The notes under the pieces are model-generated. The model was not told where the DNA came from and did no database searches. It saw only the letters and a list, made by a program, of their open reading frames with translations. 64,000 nucleotides of DNA from Cryptomeria japonica. Its lineage: Eukaryota > Streptophyta > Pinopsida > Cupressales > Cupressaceae. The stretch covers positions 138,760,897 through 138,824,896 of the forward strand of contig NC_081407.1 in the NCBI RefSeq assembly GCF_030272615.1, given 5' to 3'. Shown here one piece after another: positions 33,085 through 45,723 of this stretch. Both the position numbers and the translations under genes were made by a program. Positions within the stretch are counted from its first letter, which is position 1; each line of letters opens with the position of its first letter.

Positions 33085-34320
33085 TCTGCCATAGGTGTAG
33101 TTCTTACACGACATAAGGTAAATAAAGATCATCCACTAGCATTTGTTGGTAAGAAGCTATCCCAAGAAAAGAAGAATCATACAACTATTGAAAGAGAAGC
33201 TCTTGTTAGGGTTTATGGCCTACACAATTATCTACCTTGTTCACATTCTATACTGATCAGGAGCCCTTAAAATTTATACTCAATGAATCGTGATACTTCA
33301 AGAAAGAATATGTAGATGGTGATTAATTTTTCAAGAATTCAATTTCACCATAATGGTCAAGCCCGACATGAATAATCAAGGACCAAATTGCTTATCTAGA
33401 ATAGATATAGGAGAAGAACTAGAGGAAGTTAACATAGAATATCTACTTGGAGCCCATTTATTTTGGATAACTACAGTACTTGAAGAGCTACATGATGTAT
33501 TCCAATTGATTACTACCAAAACATATCAACCAAACATGTCTACACATGATAAACAACTGCTACTATGAAAATCCCTTCCATTTACTCTAATTGAAGGATC
33601 TCTATACAAAAAAGGTGAAAGTTTGAATAACTTCAAAGGGTAGTCTATAAACATGAACGAGAAATACATGAAGTGTTGCAAGAGGACATAACTGCGGAGA
33701 TGCTACGACCTAGAAGATTCTGGTATCTGGACTATGGTGGCCCAACATATATAAAGATATCAAGCACTATATAATTAATTATTATATATCCAAAGAACAA
33801 GAAGAGCCACTGCTTAAGATGAAATGCCATTACAACATGTCTTAGTGTATGTGTAGACCCCCTTTGAGAAATGAGAATTTGATGTTGTAGGTCCTATTGA
33901 TATTCCATTAAAACTCTCTAATTCTAGATTCATTATCACCATAATTGACTACCTCACTAAATGGTAAGAAGTTGAACCTACAAAGGATTGTATCACATAC
34001 ACTGCTACAAAATTCTTGTATAATAATATCATCTCTAGGTTTGAGTGCCCCCTAAGCATTTACTAACTTGATAAGGGAAAACACATAGGAATGATTAGCC
34101 AACTTAATGATTACAAATAACTGGAGCACCCCAATACCACCCATAAGTGAATGGGTTATTTGAAACTTAAACAAAATCCTTGGATCCAGTTTAACTAAAA
34201 TATGCAATGTAAACAAGATTGATTGGGATAAAAATACTTGCATGCCTATCATACAACATACAAAAGAGTTACCCCACACACCTTTTGATTTGGTATACTT
34301 ATACATTTTATATTATACAA
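33085..34320 (+). pseudogene. Ty3/gypsy RNase H and integrase remnant
   Basis: Plus-strand translation shows gypsy RNase H (HPLAFVGKKLSQEKKNHTTI, EREALVRVYGLHNY, near 33127-33230). Integrase pieces follow: GLWWPNIYKDI near 33733, FDVVGPIDIPLKLSNSRFII and IDYLTKW near 33870-33965, and the EHPNTTHK and DWDKNTCMPIIQHTKELPHT region near 34115-34285. Many stops and frame changes are present. Gypsy order (RNase H before integrase) is preserved. The left boundary touches the duplication of the 4.9-kb LTR, so that LTR landed inside or beside this older element. Confidence 0.7.
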
Positions 34321-34767
34321 CCTCTACATAGTGTTGATGGGTAAGTCCACCAATATGTGATGCTTCAAGGGGGTCTTAAGATGCCTTTTTTTTTTTTAAA
34401 TTGACAAAGTCTTAACTAATTGAAGATAGTTACACTTAAAATTTGAAGATGCAACAAGAAAAAGAATTGTATTGCTCTGAATGTGCTTTCTAAACTACTT
34501 ATTTTTTTTAATAGTGAAAATTAAGGGTTTCAAAAAGGGGGGCCACACAAAGTGGTCCTATTTTTTATCAAAAAACATAACATAGCATATGTTATGACCC
34601 CTCTTAAATGTTAAAATTTTAAAAATCACTATAGTGAAAAATTAACTAACACCGTTTAGTTTATGCTAGAATTTTTAGCTAATTTTTTAATGAATATATG
34701 ATTTTTACTAATTTTCAAAGTGTATACATCTTGAAAAATATAAATTTGAGCATGCCCCCCCTAAAAT
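34321..34767. other. Unassigned AT-rich spacer
   Basis: Homopolymer T and A runs and a small palindrome (CACTATAGTG near 34629). No coding signal. It ends at the poly-T that marks the tail of the large LINE. Confidence 0.4.
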
Positions 34768-35289
34768 TTTTTTTTTTTTTTTTCAATAAAAGTGGGCAAG
34801 CCACTAAACTTTATTGTTATATTTCATAAATTTTTACAACGGGTTCAAACGACATATCGGTAGGAAAGAACCCGCAAGAAAACCTCCGGTTGTAGCCTTG
34901 AATAAAAAACTAGAACTACCCTTACATAATTTGTTACATATCCAGCAAAAACCACCCAAACCCATACATCTGAAACTATACAAAGAGGTCCATAGGACAT
35001 GTCTAGATACAAAGCCATCTTGCTGCAAAATAAAGAGGTGGATAACAAAAAAATCCACCAGAAGATCATGTAGCAACACCAAGGAGCCCCTAACTTATGC
35101 CAATTGGGGAGCTTTAGCTAATTACAAAGTGAATATCTGGATATCTAACTAAGAAAAACTCCTCAAAAAGGACATACAGAGGTACGAAGGAGCCAAATCT
35201 CTAGCATATCGGAAGCCAAAAATCACCATATCCGCATAAAAAAACCATACCACAACTCCAAGATAAAGCAGTCAAACATGTAAAAACTA

Positions 35290-36027
35290 AGAACTAGTGC
35301 TCTCCACCGAAGGATAATGAGCTGCATCCGGAGGAGGAACAACCCTTAGGGGAAATTCCAACTGAGCAGGAGCAGAGTACAAGAAACTCAAATAAAGTAA
35401 CGAATGCAAAGCCTCAAAAACAACCTAGGCTTTGTCAACATACTAATCAAGAACTAGATATAGCAGAAAATCCATAGAAGCCAGTGTGTCTTCCATGGTA
35501 TCACATATCAACCCCATTCTTAATTCATACAATAGTTGACCAAACCAACCATTACCCATGAGCTCATGGCGAGGAAGAAAACCACCATAATAAAAAGACC
35601 CGACATCAAAATGATAATCAGCCAATGTAGAAGAAACCATATCCCGATTACATACTGACAAAAAAATGAACGTGGAAACCAGGAGGCAGACCAAATCAAC
35701 ATCAAGTAAAACATCATAGAAGATTGTAACAAACTAAGACAAAAGCTCAGTATAAGAAATATGAAGATAAATTTCCAACCAACGACACCCCAAAAGCTTG
35801 CGGAATTCAAAAGCTACCTCAGGAGAAGACAAGTTAAAAACCTTACCAAGCATGTCATAATTATCCACATTATCATCCTCCGAAACCCCAGGTTCGAGCA
35901 CCACTCTATATATTCTAGAAGCCAGGGTAGACAACATTTGTAGAAACAAAAACTCCAAAAAAACCCTCAAACCATGAAACACAAAATGCAATCTTTCCCA
36001 TTCTAAATAAACGAAAGAAAAACACAT
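35290..36027 (-). pseudogene. Possible third ORF in the LINE 3' region
   Basis: One frame runs from 36027 to about 35290 with three or four TAG or TGA interruptions and otherwise no stops: blocks 36027-35734 and 35694-35443 share a frame and continue beyond. At least three of the stops are TAG where CAG would encode Gln. The predicted peptide is hydrophobic and acidic (LEPGVSEDDNVDNYDMLGKV, SSTLADYHFDVGSFYY, LPRHELMGNGWFGQLL). I recognise no domain. It follows RNase H and precedes the poly-A tail, so it is either a transduced host gene piece or an extra LINE ORF. Confidence 0.4.
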
Positions 36028-36559
36028 GAAATAGGTAATAAAAGGCTGCCATCAACTTACCATAATGAGGAGAACAAATTTGTGATACAATATCAATTAC
36101 AAACTACCATGATTTGAAATTTCACACAGATTAACAACATTTAAAGTCTGACAATCATCAATGAAAGCCAAGAGGGAGAGGACGCAACCACCAACAAATG
36201 ATCATAGAACAATACCAAATCTGCCATGACCAAAAACTCACACAAGACGAGCATCGAGGTAGTACAACATATCAAAAAACATTAATAGCCCAAGTAGATG
36301 TCGTATACTAAATCCTCACTCATGCCAATTTCCCATGAAATTTTAAAATAGAACCATTAAAATCACACATGCCTCCACCCTTGAATGTGTCATGATTACC
36401 CACATCCTCACCCTATAAATGGCATCATATATGATGAATACATAAAATAGAAATATAATTTCTACATCAGATATTAGACATGAACAAAGTCATCCATAAA
36501 GTGAAAATGGCTGACAAATCAAGGAGGGCGGGCAACCATTCAGCCGATATGCAAATAAT

Positions 36560-37615
36560 TTAAACATTTTGAACTCCTTCCAAAACTTTAGAAGGTATTT
36601 CAGTTGAATCAACCAACCGGAAATGGGCCTTACTGTCAATGACAAGATTTGCCAGGAAATTAGCCACTGTGTTAATTTCCCTATAACAATGGCAGAGTAG
36701 GAAGGAATCAAAAGATTCTAATTTTTGTAAAATATGATCAAGAAAATACTGCAACTTCCAACAATTCGATCTCTTCTTCATGATGCTCTGAATAATAACC
36801 ATAGAATCACCCTCAATCACTATGTTTTTGATCTTTAGAGAGATTGCCATATCCAAACCCAAGGATAAAGCTTGAAACTCTGCAAAATTAGTAGTGTTAA
36901 AACCAATATCATGGCATTTAGCAAGGATGAGTTGCACATTATGATAAAAAATAGCCATCCCCACCCCTGCCTTCCCAGGGTTTCCCCAGGAGGCACCATC
37001 GAAATTAAGTTTAAAATGACCCCAAGGAGGAGGTTTCCATTTAGCCAGTACCTGCTTTGCAAAAGAATTGTTACTCTTGGAGATTGAGCCATGAGAGGGT
37101 AAGATCGAGAGGGCTTCCCAAACCCTGGTAATCCTATTATCCCAGTGTGAAAAAGAAGATTGACTACCCAAGTTCTTATAGATATAAGACATAGCAACCT
37201 CCGAAATAGAGGCTTCTATTTTTTACAGAACATCCGATACAGAGGAACTTACCTTCTTAAAAATCCTATTGTTCCGTTCAAGCCAAATATTCCAAATGAC
37301 AATAGATGGAGAGATAACCCAAAGGCATGCATAGAAAGAAGAGGCAAACATGAAAGGCCAAGAGTAAAAGTGGGAAGCAAGATCCTTACCAATAATAAAA
37401 GATAAGCCCAGTTTACTCAGCAACCAATTCCAACAATCATAAGCAAAATCACAATGGAGAAACAGATGTGAGGAAGACTCAAGGTTCTTATTACAAAGAA
37501 CGCATGGAAAAAATGCAGTAATGCCTAATCTATACAACCTCATACTTTTTAGGACTCTATCCCGGACGACCAACCAAGCAAAAGCGCCAGCTGCCAGAAC
37601 AGCTTGTAAGGCCAA
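36560..37615 (-). pseudogene. LINE ORF2 C-terminal part: zf-RVT and RNase H
   Basis: 37615-37223 encodes the zinc-binding region after the reverse transcriptase (FPCVLCNKNLESSSHLFLHC). After a stop, 37192-36560 encodes RNase H with the first acidic block HFKLNFDGASWGNPGKAGVG, then NFAEFQALSLGLDMA, IVIEGDSMVII and HCYREINTVANFLANL. All four acidic positions (D, E, D, D-type) can be located, though the last is weak (AxNFLAN, not AxxLAxD). The stop between the two parts breaks the protein. Confidence 0.7.
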
Positions 37616-39608
37616 TAAGAGCCAAAAGCTGCAGGTAACAGGGAGATATAACCTCCCTTAACAGAGTATTTAACAAAAGAATTCCCAGACCAAATAAGTT
37701 CATCCTTAGAGTCTGAGAGAGTAATAAACCTTTCACCCATAATCTTAACAAAATCTGCTTTCAAATGCATATCCACATCAAGGAAATCAATCGACTTCCA
37801 TTTGGCTAATTTCAGAGGGCCATCCTGAACAATGTCAAAATAATCTGCCACAAACACACCCCAAAAGAGGTGAGGGGACCAATCAAGGGAGACCAATCTC
37901 TAATACTAATCAAAGAGCAATGTCCATTCCATGATTCATCCCAAAACCTAGCTTTCCTTCCATCATGAACAACCCATGAGAGACGGGGAATAATAACTAC
38001 TCTACATTTACACAAGAAATTCCAAATGATAGAACCAGAAGGTAAATTCAAAATTTTGAAAATACTCTCTTTGGGACCATTGTTTAGATATTTTGCAAAC
38101 ATAATCTGAGCCCAAAGAGAGTTTGGATTCTCATACAATCTCCAAACCAACTTGGCCACTAAGGCTAAATTTTGACTCTCCAAATTACGAACACCAGTAC
38201 CACCTAAATCCCGAGGAAGGTAATTTTTATTCCAGGCAACCAAAGGCAACCTCTTTTTTCCATCCTTATTGTTATCCCAAAGAAACGATTGAAGGGTATC
38301 TTGCAAGTTTACAATAACAGATTTAGGAGACTTTAAAACCAACATTAAATAAATAGGAATGAAATTCAGAACAGATTTAATTAATATCAATTTACCAGCT
38401 AAAGACAACCATTTATGATTCCAAGAAAAATTTCTTGTTGAAATGGACGAAGTTACCTTATCCCAAAAACCAAGCTTATCTTGCTTAACAAAAAAAGGAA
38501 TCCCAAGATAGGTGCAAGGCAGGTTTCCAACCTGAAAACCCTAGAAGGAATGCAACCTCTTCTGCACAATCGGTGAAGTATTAAGAAAGAAAATTTTAGA
38601 CTTATCAATATTGACTTTCTGACCAGAAAATGAGGCATATTCCTGAGTTATACCTGAAATAATCTTAGCCTCTGACAAAGAAGCATGACCAAACAATAGA
38701 GTATCATCAGCAAAGAGGTAATGAGAAATAACTTGAGGAAAATTCTGAATCTTAATACCTGACCAAAAACCCTCCAATATAGCAGCCTTGATTTCCCAGC
38801 TAAAGGATTCAACAAGAAGAATAAACAAAAAAGGAGAAAGGGGATCTCCTTGTCTCAAACCTCTAGAAGAGGAGAAGAAACCATAGGGAGAACCATTGAG
38901 GATTACTGAAAATATTGCAGATGATATACAAGAGCGAATCCATTTTACCCAAGCATACGAAAAACCCAACCTCAATAAAACCTTACACAAATCATGCCAT
39001 TCTACTCTACCATATGCCTTCATCATATCGAGCTTAATTATCATAGCCAAAGACTTCTGGGAGGAGATAGAATGCAAAACCTCATGCGCTACAATTGCTC
39101 CTTCAATAGTTTCCCTCCATAGAACAAAACCCCCTTTCTCCAAGGAAATAAGCTTAGGTAAAATCTTTGCTAGCCTTATAGAGATAGCCTTAGTGAATAT
39201 TTTATATAAGGTATTACATAGAGAAATATGCCAACAATCCACAAAAGACTTAACATCCTCTTTCTTAAGAATAATAGAAATCAAAGTAGTATTCAGTTCT
39301 TTCAATATAGACCTATTCCGCCTAGCCTCCTCAAGAGCCAATAAAACATCATTACCCACAAAATCCCAACATTTCTAAAAAAACAAAGGTGTATAACCAT
39401 CAAGACCAGGAGCTTTATCAGGGTTCATAGCAAAAAATGCCTGTTTGACTTCATCTAGAGAAAAAGGTGCCATTAACATCTTATTATCTTCCATGGATAC
39501 CAGAGAAGGGACATGAGAGTCAAAATTGCTAATATTTGTTACTTCTGATGACAAAAGGGATTTAAGGAACCTTATAGCCTCCTTAGCAATATCATCTTGT
39601 TTAGTCAA
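37616..39608 (-). pseudogene. LINE ORF2 reverse transcriptase
   Basis: The order of motifs is NPDKAPGLDGYTPLFF (about 39430-39378), SLCNTLYKIF (about 39230), GGFVLWRETIEGAIVAHEVL (about 39140), IIKLDMMKAYGRVEW (about 39045-39000), SSRGLRQGDPLSPFLF (about 38870-38820) and YLFADDTLLF (about 38725-38695). The FADD catalytic pair and the LD acidic residue are kept. AYG replaces the usual AYD. Stops at about 39376 and 38541 divide it. The thumb and linker region continue to 37812. The enzyme copies LINE RNA at the nicked target. Confidence 0.8.
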
Positions 39609-40771
39609 TAATTGACCTTGCTGATCCTATTCCTACTCCTCTTCAAAGTGGTAGAGGAATGAAAGAATTTTGAATTCCTATCCCCCTCTGAAATCCATAA
39701 CTCCCTAGACTTTTGTCTCCAATAAATTTCTTCCCTAGCCAAAATCTCAACAAGCTGAGATTTGAGAGACTTTAATTCATCAAAAACTGTAGGAACCATT
39801 CCATGTTGAATCACATGGTTATTCAAACTTACTATCATATCTTGAATTCTTTGCTTTTCTTCAAAAATGCTTTTAAAATGAATTAAGTTCCAATCTCGAA
39901 TGTTCAATTTTAAAAAACTGAGCTTTCTAACAACTTGAAACTATCTAGAACCCGAGACAAAAGGAGTAGATTCCCACCATTTTTTAAGCAACGAAAGAAA
40001 AGAGGGATCTCTGAACCACATAGGCTCAAACTTAAAGGGAGACTTGTGAAGAGGTATGTCTTCTAGAATGGAGAAGGAGATTGGAAAGTGATCTGAACCC
40101 GTATTGGGAAGAATAGAAGAAGAGAAATCAACATCCAAATCAATCCAATTCTCAGATAATAAGAACCTATCTAATCTCTCAGCTATTTGAGAAAAACCCC
40201 TCCTCATATTAGTCCATGTTAAAATGTCATTCTGAGACTTACGGTAAAAAAGACCCACATCAGTTATGAAGGACCTAAAATCATCCATAATCCTATTGTT
40301 AGGAAGAATACCACCACTCTTTTCCCCTAAATCAGTAATAGCATTAAAATCTCCCCCAAACACAACAAAGGATCCCTATCTCAAAGGAGAAGAGATCCTT
40401 CCAAGCTCCCTCCACAATTTACTTTTATCTTGAATGCCCGAAGGAGCATAAATATTGAAAAGCCAAAATTCGACACTGGAGACCTTACTCTTGACAAAAT
40501 ACAACATCCAATTAGTTTCAAAAGCCACAAGTTTTAGATCAATATTATAACTATTCCACAAAAGAGCCAAACCACCTGAGGCCCCTGAGGAAGAAATAGA
40601 AACATGATTCCACCTTTTCCAAGAAGAAAAAATCATATCTGCAGATTCTAAAGACAACTTAGTTCCCTGAAGCAAAAAAAACATCACACTTAATTAAGTC
40701 AATCTGAGACTTAATTAAGCGTCGCTTGTTAGGGGCGTTTAAGCCCTAACATTCCAAGAAATGATCCTCAT
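39605..40771 (-). pseudogene. LINE ORF2 endonuclease
   Basis: ATG at 40771-40769 overlaps the ORF1 stop (TGA at 40770-40768) as ATGA. The frame gives MRIISWNVRA, the start of an AP-type endonuclease, then shifts twice before 40687. Later motifs include LWRELGRISS, FGGDFNAITDLGEKSGG (about 40362-40310), AERLDRFLLS and TGSDHFPISFSI (about 40110-40070). SDH is the catalytic histidine motif. A stop at about 40374 and another near 39941 interrupt it. The endonuclease would nick the target before priming. Confidence 0.7.
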
Positions 40772-42937
40772 TGTCCTCGAGGGGAGGCAAAAGCTCCCCT
40801 CTTCCCAAAGGATGGATAAATTTTACCATCTCCAAAAGAAGACTGCAAATTCCTCTTAACAGCCACCAACCGAGTAACTGGGGGGCTAGAAACGAGATTC
40901 TTAGCCCTTTTTGCCAATGTTTTAGAAAAAAGACCTAACTTTTTAGGTCTACCCACAGAAGAAGAATGCTTCCCTAGCCTATCAATAGGAGATGTAGACA
41001 GGGTCTTTTGAATACCTGCATCAATCTCCATTTGAGTTTTACGGTTCTTCGGAGGTCTCCCCCTACGAGGAGAAACCACTGGAGACGACAAAGTCATATT
41101 TGATTGGATGATTGGCAAATTCTTACTTGAATTAGGCAACACCATTTCTCCTACAATCTCTTTAGAATATTTAGAAGCAAGCACCTCAAAAGGATTCACA
41201 GAAGAAGATAAAGGAAGGGTCTTTTTAATATTATCCAAATCACACTCTATTGAATTAACAACTCGCTCAGTTACATGCTCATCCAAGTGAAGATCATGAG
41301 AATTCAAAAGCTCATTAACCTGAAGAACTGCATTAGCATCCAGGATAATAACCGAATCATCTGAAGGCAAATCATCACCCCTCCTATCTTTGTCTTTTAC
41401 TAAATCCTGAATCTGATGGGTCAGAACTTCCTCATTTGGAAGACCGAAAAAAATGTTTGAGGAAGTTTCCTTATACTCATTAGCAGACCTAAGTCCTAAC
41501 CCCAGAGTATCATTTTTCATATTAGGGATTTTATCCAGAAGCTCTATAGAGTTAATATCGTTGCACTTAATGAGAGACACCACACCATTGAGATTTAGAG
41601 AAGACCTAGGATGATCTAACATGTTAACATCAAGCGCTGGGATAGAGGAAGTCAAGATTTTAGAATTCAATAAATGTTCACTAGCTTTAGGACCAGCATC
41701 TTTGGTCATAGCAGAATGATTTACCAATGTATCTAAGTTATTAGACTTGCCTACCTTAAAATACATTAACAAAGGTGCATCCACAATTAAAGAACCCAAA
41801 GGGAGCTTATTAGTCAACTTATCAATCGGTTGCCGTCATTTTCCATCATTAGATTTAAGATTGCAAGTCCTAGGGCAGACACAATCAGGACTAATCAAAA
41901 CACATTTTTTTACCAAAACCACCCCATCCACCATATCTAATTTAGAAGTTAAAAAAGAGCCAAACTTATCACCAATCATTTGTAACACCTCCGGATCCAT
42001 GAATTCGAATGGGAAATTAGGCAAACCAAACCATACCGGACAGACTTTAGGTTTAGACCAATTAGGCACATAAAAAGGTTTCCAAGCCAAAATAGAGATC
42101 ACATTATTCCCAAACCAGTGATATTAAAATTTAAGAACTTCATCACTAACCGAAGGAGAATTGAAAACAATGATGAACGAATTAACAGATAATAACTGAA
42201 AATAACACATATCCGACCAACGATTCTTCAAATTTATGAGACAATTTAGACAAACATATCTGATGTCCCCAAAAAAACCCAGAGATGGCAATCAAATGCA
42301 AGCTACTTGCTTAATTGGCAATATAAGACCCAACAAGATCCAAATAAGGAATAGGATCCCAAACCCGAGGAGAGGAACCATCAGCCAGATTAGGATTAGT
42401 GACATTTTCACATACTTTATCCCCCTACAGATCAGAAGAAACCGCTGGAATAACCTTATCTACCTTTTTCGATAGTACTTCTTTTGCATTTTTTGAGGGA
42501 GTTTAAACCCCCACCTTCTCACCTGCCTTTGAGGATTTAAAAATCTTAGCAAAAGAAGCTTGACCCCCCATCACCGCAGTCCTTATTCCCGCGCAACCTA
42601 CAAAATGATTCTGAAAAAAATTGCGGTTAAGAACCTTCCCGTCATAGCTATGAATATGCCCATGAAACCCATGTCGAGAGTGACTGCGAAAACCATGAGT
42701 ACCACCGTGGTTATTAGAATCCCAGACTCCCAACTGACGAAAACTAAAACCCTCTGGTTTCTTCCAAAAGCCCCAAAAATACCTAGAAGATGGCCTAAAA
42801 AAGTTTGCATTATCTCTCCGGCCAGCCGTTACTGCCATGTCCACCCAGTTTCCCTTCTTGAAAACCCATTGCGGAACATGTGGCAGGTCTTCCCAACCCA
42901 CATCTACCCATGCACCAATGCCTCCCTTACCACCCAA
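40768..42937 (-). pseudogene. LINE ORF1 (DUF4283-like)
   Basis: The frame begins at 42937 with a Gly/His/Arg-rich stretch and continues to 42503. A DUF4283-like RNA-binding region spans about 42240-41836 in shifting frames (NRWSDMCYF, then KVCPVWFGLPNFPFEFMDPE and GDKFGSFLTSKLDMVDGVV). A Cys-containing segment (CVLISPDCVCPRTC) follows. The last 350 codons (41817-40768) form an uninterrupted acidic and Ser-rich tail with an AT-hook-like basic patch (SPRRGRPPKNRK). The stop at 40768 overlaps the ORF2 ATG. The classic CX2CX4HX4C knuckle is not seen. Confidence 0.65.
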
Positions 42938-42950
42938 GGCACGCGAAAAT

Positions 42951-43516
42951 TTGCAAAGCCTTTGTTGGAGATTAATGAATTACCCTTGTTGATTTTTACT
43001 GAGAGGAAATTATTGAAAGTTAATAAAAAAATATTTTTTCCATATGTGTAGAATGGAGTCTAGTTTCTAAACATGCAATTTATTTCAAAGTTCTATGATT
43101 GAGTAAAAACTATACCCAAAATAGAACATTTTGGTTTTTGACATAAAACAAACACACTAACAAAAGAAATTAAAGATGTAAATCTTAACAAAATCAAAAC
43201 ATGAAAACAATTATATGCTAAGATAGCTAAGAGAGTGTTTAACTTCATTGTAGTATGTTTTTATTCACATTAAAACACATGCGAAATTGATGGAGGGCAT
43301 GACAAAAAATAGTTGAATTTTTTTTTAATCTTTTCATAAAAACACGTCATTGGCATGGAATGGAAAAGGTTTGTATTTACCAATGCAAAAAAATTGGTGA
43401 GAACCAAATATGACACACGCCAAATGAAAAAAAATAAAAAAGTTACATATTTGACATTTCCCAAATGTAAAAATGCATTTTTCATTTAGCAATCGTCAAA
43501 TGTTCTACATTAGAAA

Positions 43517-43520
<4 letters not shown>
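42951..43520. other. Unassigned AT-rich spacer
   Basis: No coding or repeat-family signal was recognised between the LINE 5' end and the microsatellite. Confidence 0.4.

Positions 43521-43574
<54 letters not shown>
43521..43574. repeat. (CT)27 microsatellite
   Basis: A perfect CT dinucleotide run of 54 bases, easily seen in sequence. It precedes a long pyrimidine-rich region. Confidence 0.95.
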
Positions 43575-43576
<2 letters not shown>

Positions 43577-43779
43577 CACTTTGATTAAATGCTTCAAACT
43601 CAAGTAAAATTCAATATCCTAGCAAGAATATTTACTTTAAGTTATATTTCATGCATATTTTGGCTGGATGTATGAGAGTGGTTTCAGATCTCTTAGAGTT
43701 ATAATGTAGATTCTAGGTTTTAGAATATCATAAAAAATTTTAGATAGTCAAATTTGAATAATCAACATGTTCCTATCAA

Positions 43780-44910
43780 CATTGTCTCTCTTTTTATCTC
43801 ACTCTCTTTATCTTCTCTCTCTTACCTCTCTCTCCCCTCTTTAGGTCTCTCTACCTTATCTACCTCACCTTTTCTCCTTACCCCCATTTCTATCATCTCC
43901 TCCTCCCTCTCTCTTCCCTCTCCCCTCTCTCCCCATCTCTAGGTCTCTCCCTCCCTATCTCATTACCCATCTCTTTGGCCATGTCTATCTCTCTCACATC
44001 TATCTTTGTCCCCTAGGTCTCTCACCTCTATATTTATCCCCTCTAGTTCTCTACCCCCCTCTTCACTTATCTCCCTACCTCCTTATCACTCTTTCTCTCT
44101 TATTGAACTTATCTCTCTCCCTCACCTCTCTACCTCTCCATGTCTAGGTCTCTCATTCATTCCTAGTATACCCTCCCCCTCTCTCTCTCATTTTATCTCC
44201 CTCCGCTTTCTTGGTCATTACCTCTCTTTACCTTATATAGGGTTTAGGGAATAGGGTGTAGGATATAGGGTTTAGGGTCTACGGTTGAGGGCATAGGTAT
44301 AGGGTTTAGGATATAAGATTGATGGTACATAGTTTAGGGTACAGAGAGGGAACATTACCCATATTGATACTTCCCTCTATCTCTCCCTCTCCCTCTCTCT
44401 CACCTCTCACTCCCCTCTTTAGTTCTCTCCCTCCTTTCTTCCTCTTTCCCTCTTAATCTCCCCTTGCCTCCTTACCCCCATATTTATCTCCCTCCCCCAC
44501 TCTCTCTCATTATCCCTCTCAATTATCTAGGTTTTCACCCCTCTCTCTCTCTATCTCTCCTCCTTCTCTAAGTATACCCCTTCCTCCTCCAACTTTGTAC
44601 CTCTCCATCCATGTCTTATTACCCACCTCTCTATATCCCCTCTATCTATATCATCCTTCTCTCTCCCCATCTGGGTCTCTGACCTCTCTCTCCACCTCTA
44701 TGTATCTCACCTCTCTATGTGTCCCCTCTCTAGTTCTCTCCCTCCCTCTCCACATCTCTATCCACCCCCCTTTACCCATCTCCCTTTATGAACTCTCTCC
44801 TCTTCTCTCTCTTCCCTACTTCTATAGGCCCCTCACTCCCTCTTTGTGCATATTTACCTCCACCCCTTCTTACTCATCTCCCTCTTTGTTCTTTTGTTTC
44901 TCCTCTTCTA
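43780..44910. repeat. Pyrimidine-rich tract interrupted by a telomere-like patch
   Basis: About 1.1 kb of degenerate TCTCTCCCTC-type sequence on the plus strand. ORFs across it (43754-43942, 44006-44254, 44595-44963) are Ser/Leu/Pro-only and are artefacts. A purine-rich, TTTAGGG-like patch (44236-44345) sits in the middle with the opposite strand bias. Confidence 0.8.
44236..44345 (+). repeat. Degenerate telomere-like repeats
   Basis: Three full GGGTTTAGG cores (near 44240, 44269 and 44301) and several ATAGGG variants lie within 110 bases. The plant telomere unit is TTTAGGG; here the spacing is irregular, so the patch is either an old interstitial telomeric block or a related simple repeat. 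Confidence 0.55.
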
Positions 44911-45723
44911 TGTTAAGAAATAATGCATCAAACTCAATTATATTTAATCCATTTCTTACATAACCCATGACAAGAAAGCATGCATACAAGCTTATAAAAT
45001 AACTGTTATGCATATATCAAATAGACAAGCCATAAGAAAACACAAGATATACCCTGGGAAGACCCTCATGAGGGAAAAACCCAACCTCCAAAAACATCCA
45101 TACACCATATTATTTGGCCATATAAAAGTACAAAGCACTTAAAGAGTTACAATAAATATTCCTAAAACACCAAACCCACCAATGCATTCTCTATACATCC
45201 AAGCATGAATCCACACATCCCATGCCATGATTCACATATGCACTCCTCAAAAGAACTCAATAATGACAACCCACTCAACCAACCAACTTAAACCACTAAC
45301 ATGTTCTTTCTTTTAGATAATCAAGCTCAGACAAAATAAAACTAGTGGTAAAGTAAACCATGTGAATACAATACTATTGACCCCTCATTCAATATTGGGT
45401 ACTAAGTTTTCACTTTATTAATATTTCCCTAATATTAACTTAAATACATTTCCCCAATGTGACACCCACATTAAATATATTCATAATGTTGCAATACGAC
45501 ACATAAAGTGGTCCCAACAATGTTAAATCCTAATGATACACGTCCATCAAGGATCCCCTAAGTACACCACACAAATGTAATAATTAATTAAGCATTATAA
45601 AAATTATGCAAGGTGTACAACACCTTATCCCAACATTCTCTTTCTTGTTGTATACATTGCATAAGGGTCAATCAATGAAATACATTATTATATACATACA
45701 TGTAACCACATGAGTTTTTAACA
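44911..45723 (-). repeat. Candidate LTR, minus orientation
   Basis: It begins TGTTAAGAAATAATG after TTCTA. Two possible ends exist: CAACA at 45635, followed by a pyrimidine tract that would be the polypurine tract on the minus strand, or TTTTTAACA at 45723, followed by TTCTC. A CCTCATGAGGGAAAAACCC block resembles the gggaaaaacc region of the other minus-orientation LTRs. Which end is real cannot be decided here. Confidence 0.4.

Larger units (their letters stand above)
34768..42950 (-). mobile_element. Large L1-type LINE, near full length
   Basis: It runs from the ORF1 start near 42937 on the minus strand down to a poly-A tail (17 T on the plus strand, 34768-34784). It has ORF1 with a DUF4283-like region. 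ORF2 has endonuclease, reverse transcriptase, Cys/His zf-RVT and RNase H domains. A long 3' part contains another possible frame. The 3' end (AATAAAGTTTAG next to poly-A) resembles that of the small LINE at 30132. The 8.2-kb length is long for a plant LINE because of the extended 3' part. The 5' boundary and the target duplication are not fixed; AAAATTT occurs at both candidate ends but is too short to trust. Confidence 0.75.

Noticed and set aside
43754-44963. Ser/Leu/Pro ORFs in the CT-rich region
   Set aside because: Translation of degenerate pyrimidine repeats; no protein signature.
44911-45723. Complete solo LTR with an exact duplication
   Set aside because: TTCTC follows both possible ends and TTCTA precedes the start; the pyrimidine context makes the match uninformative.
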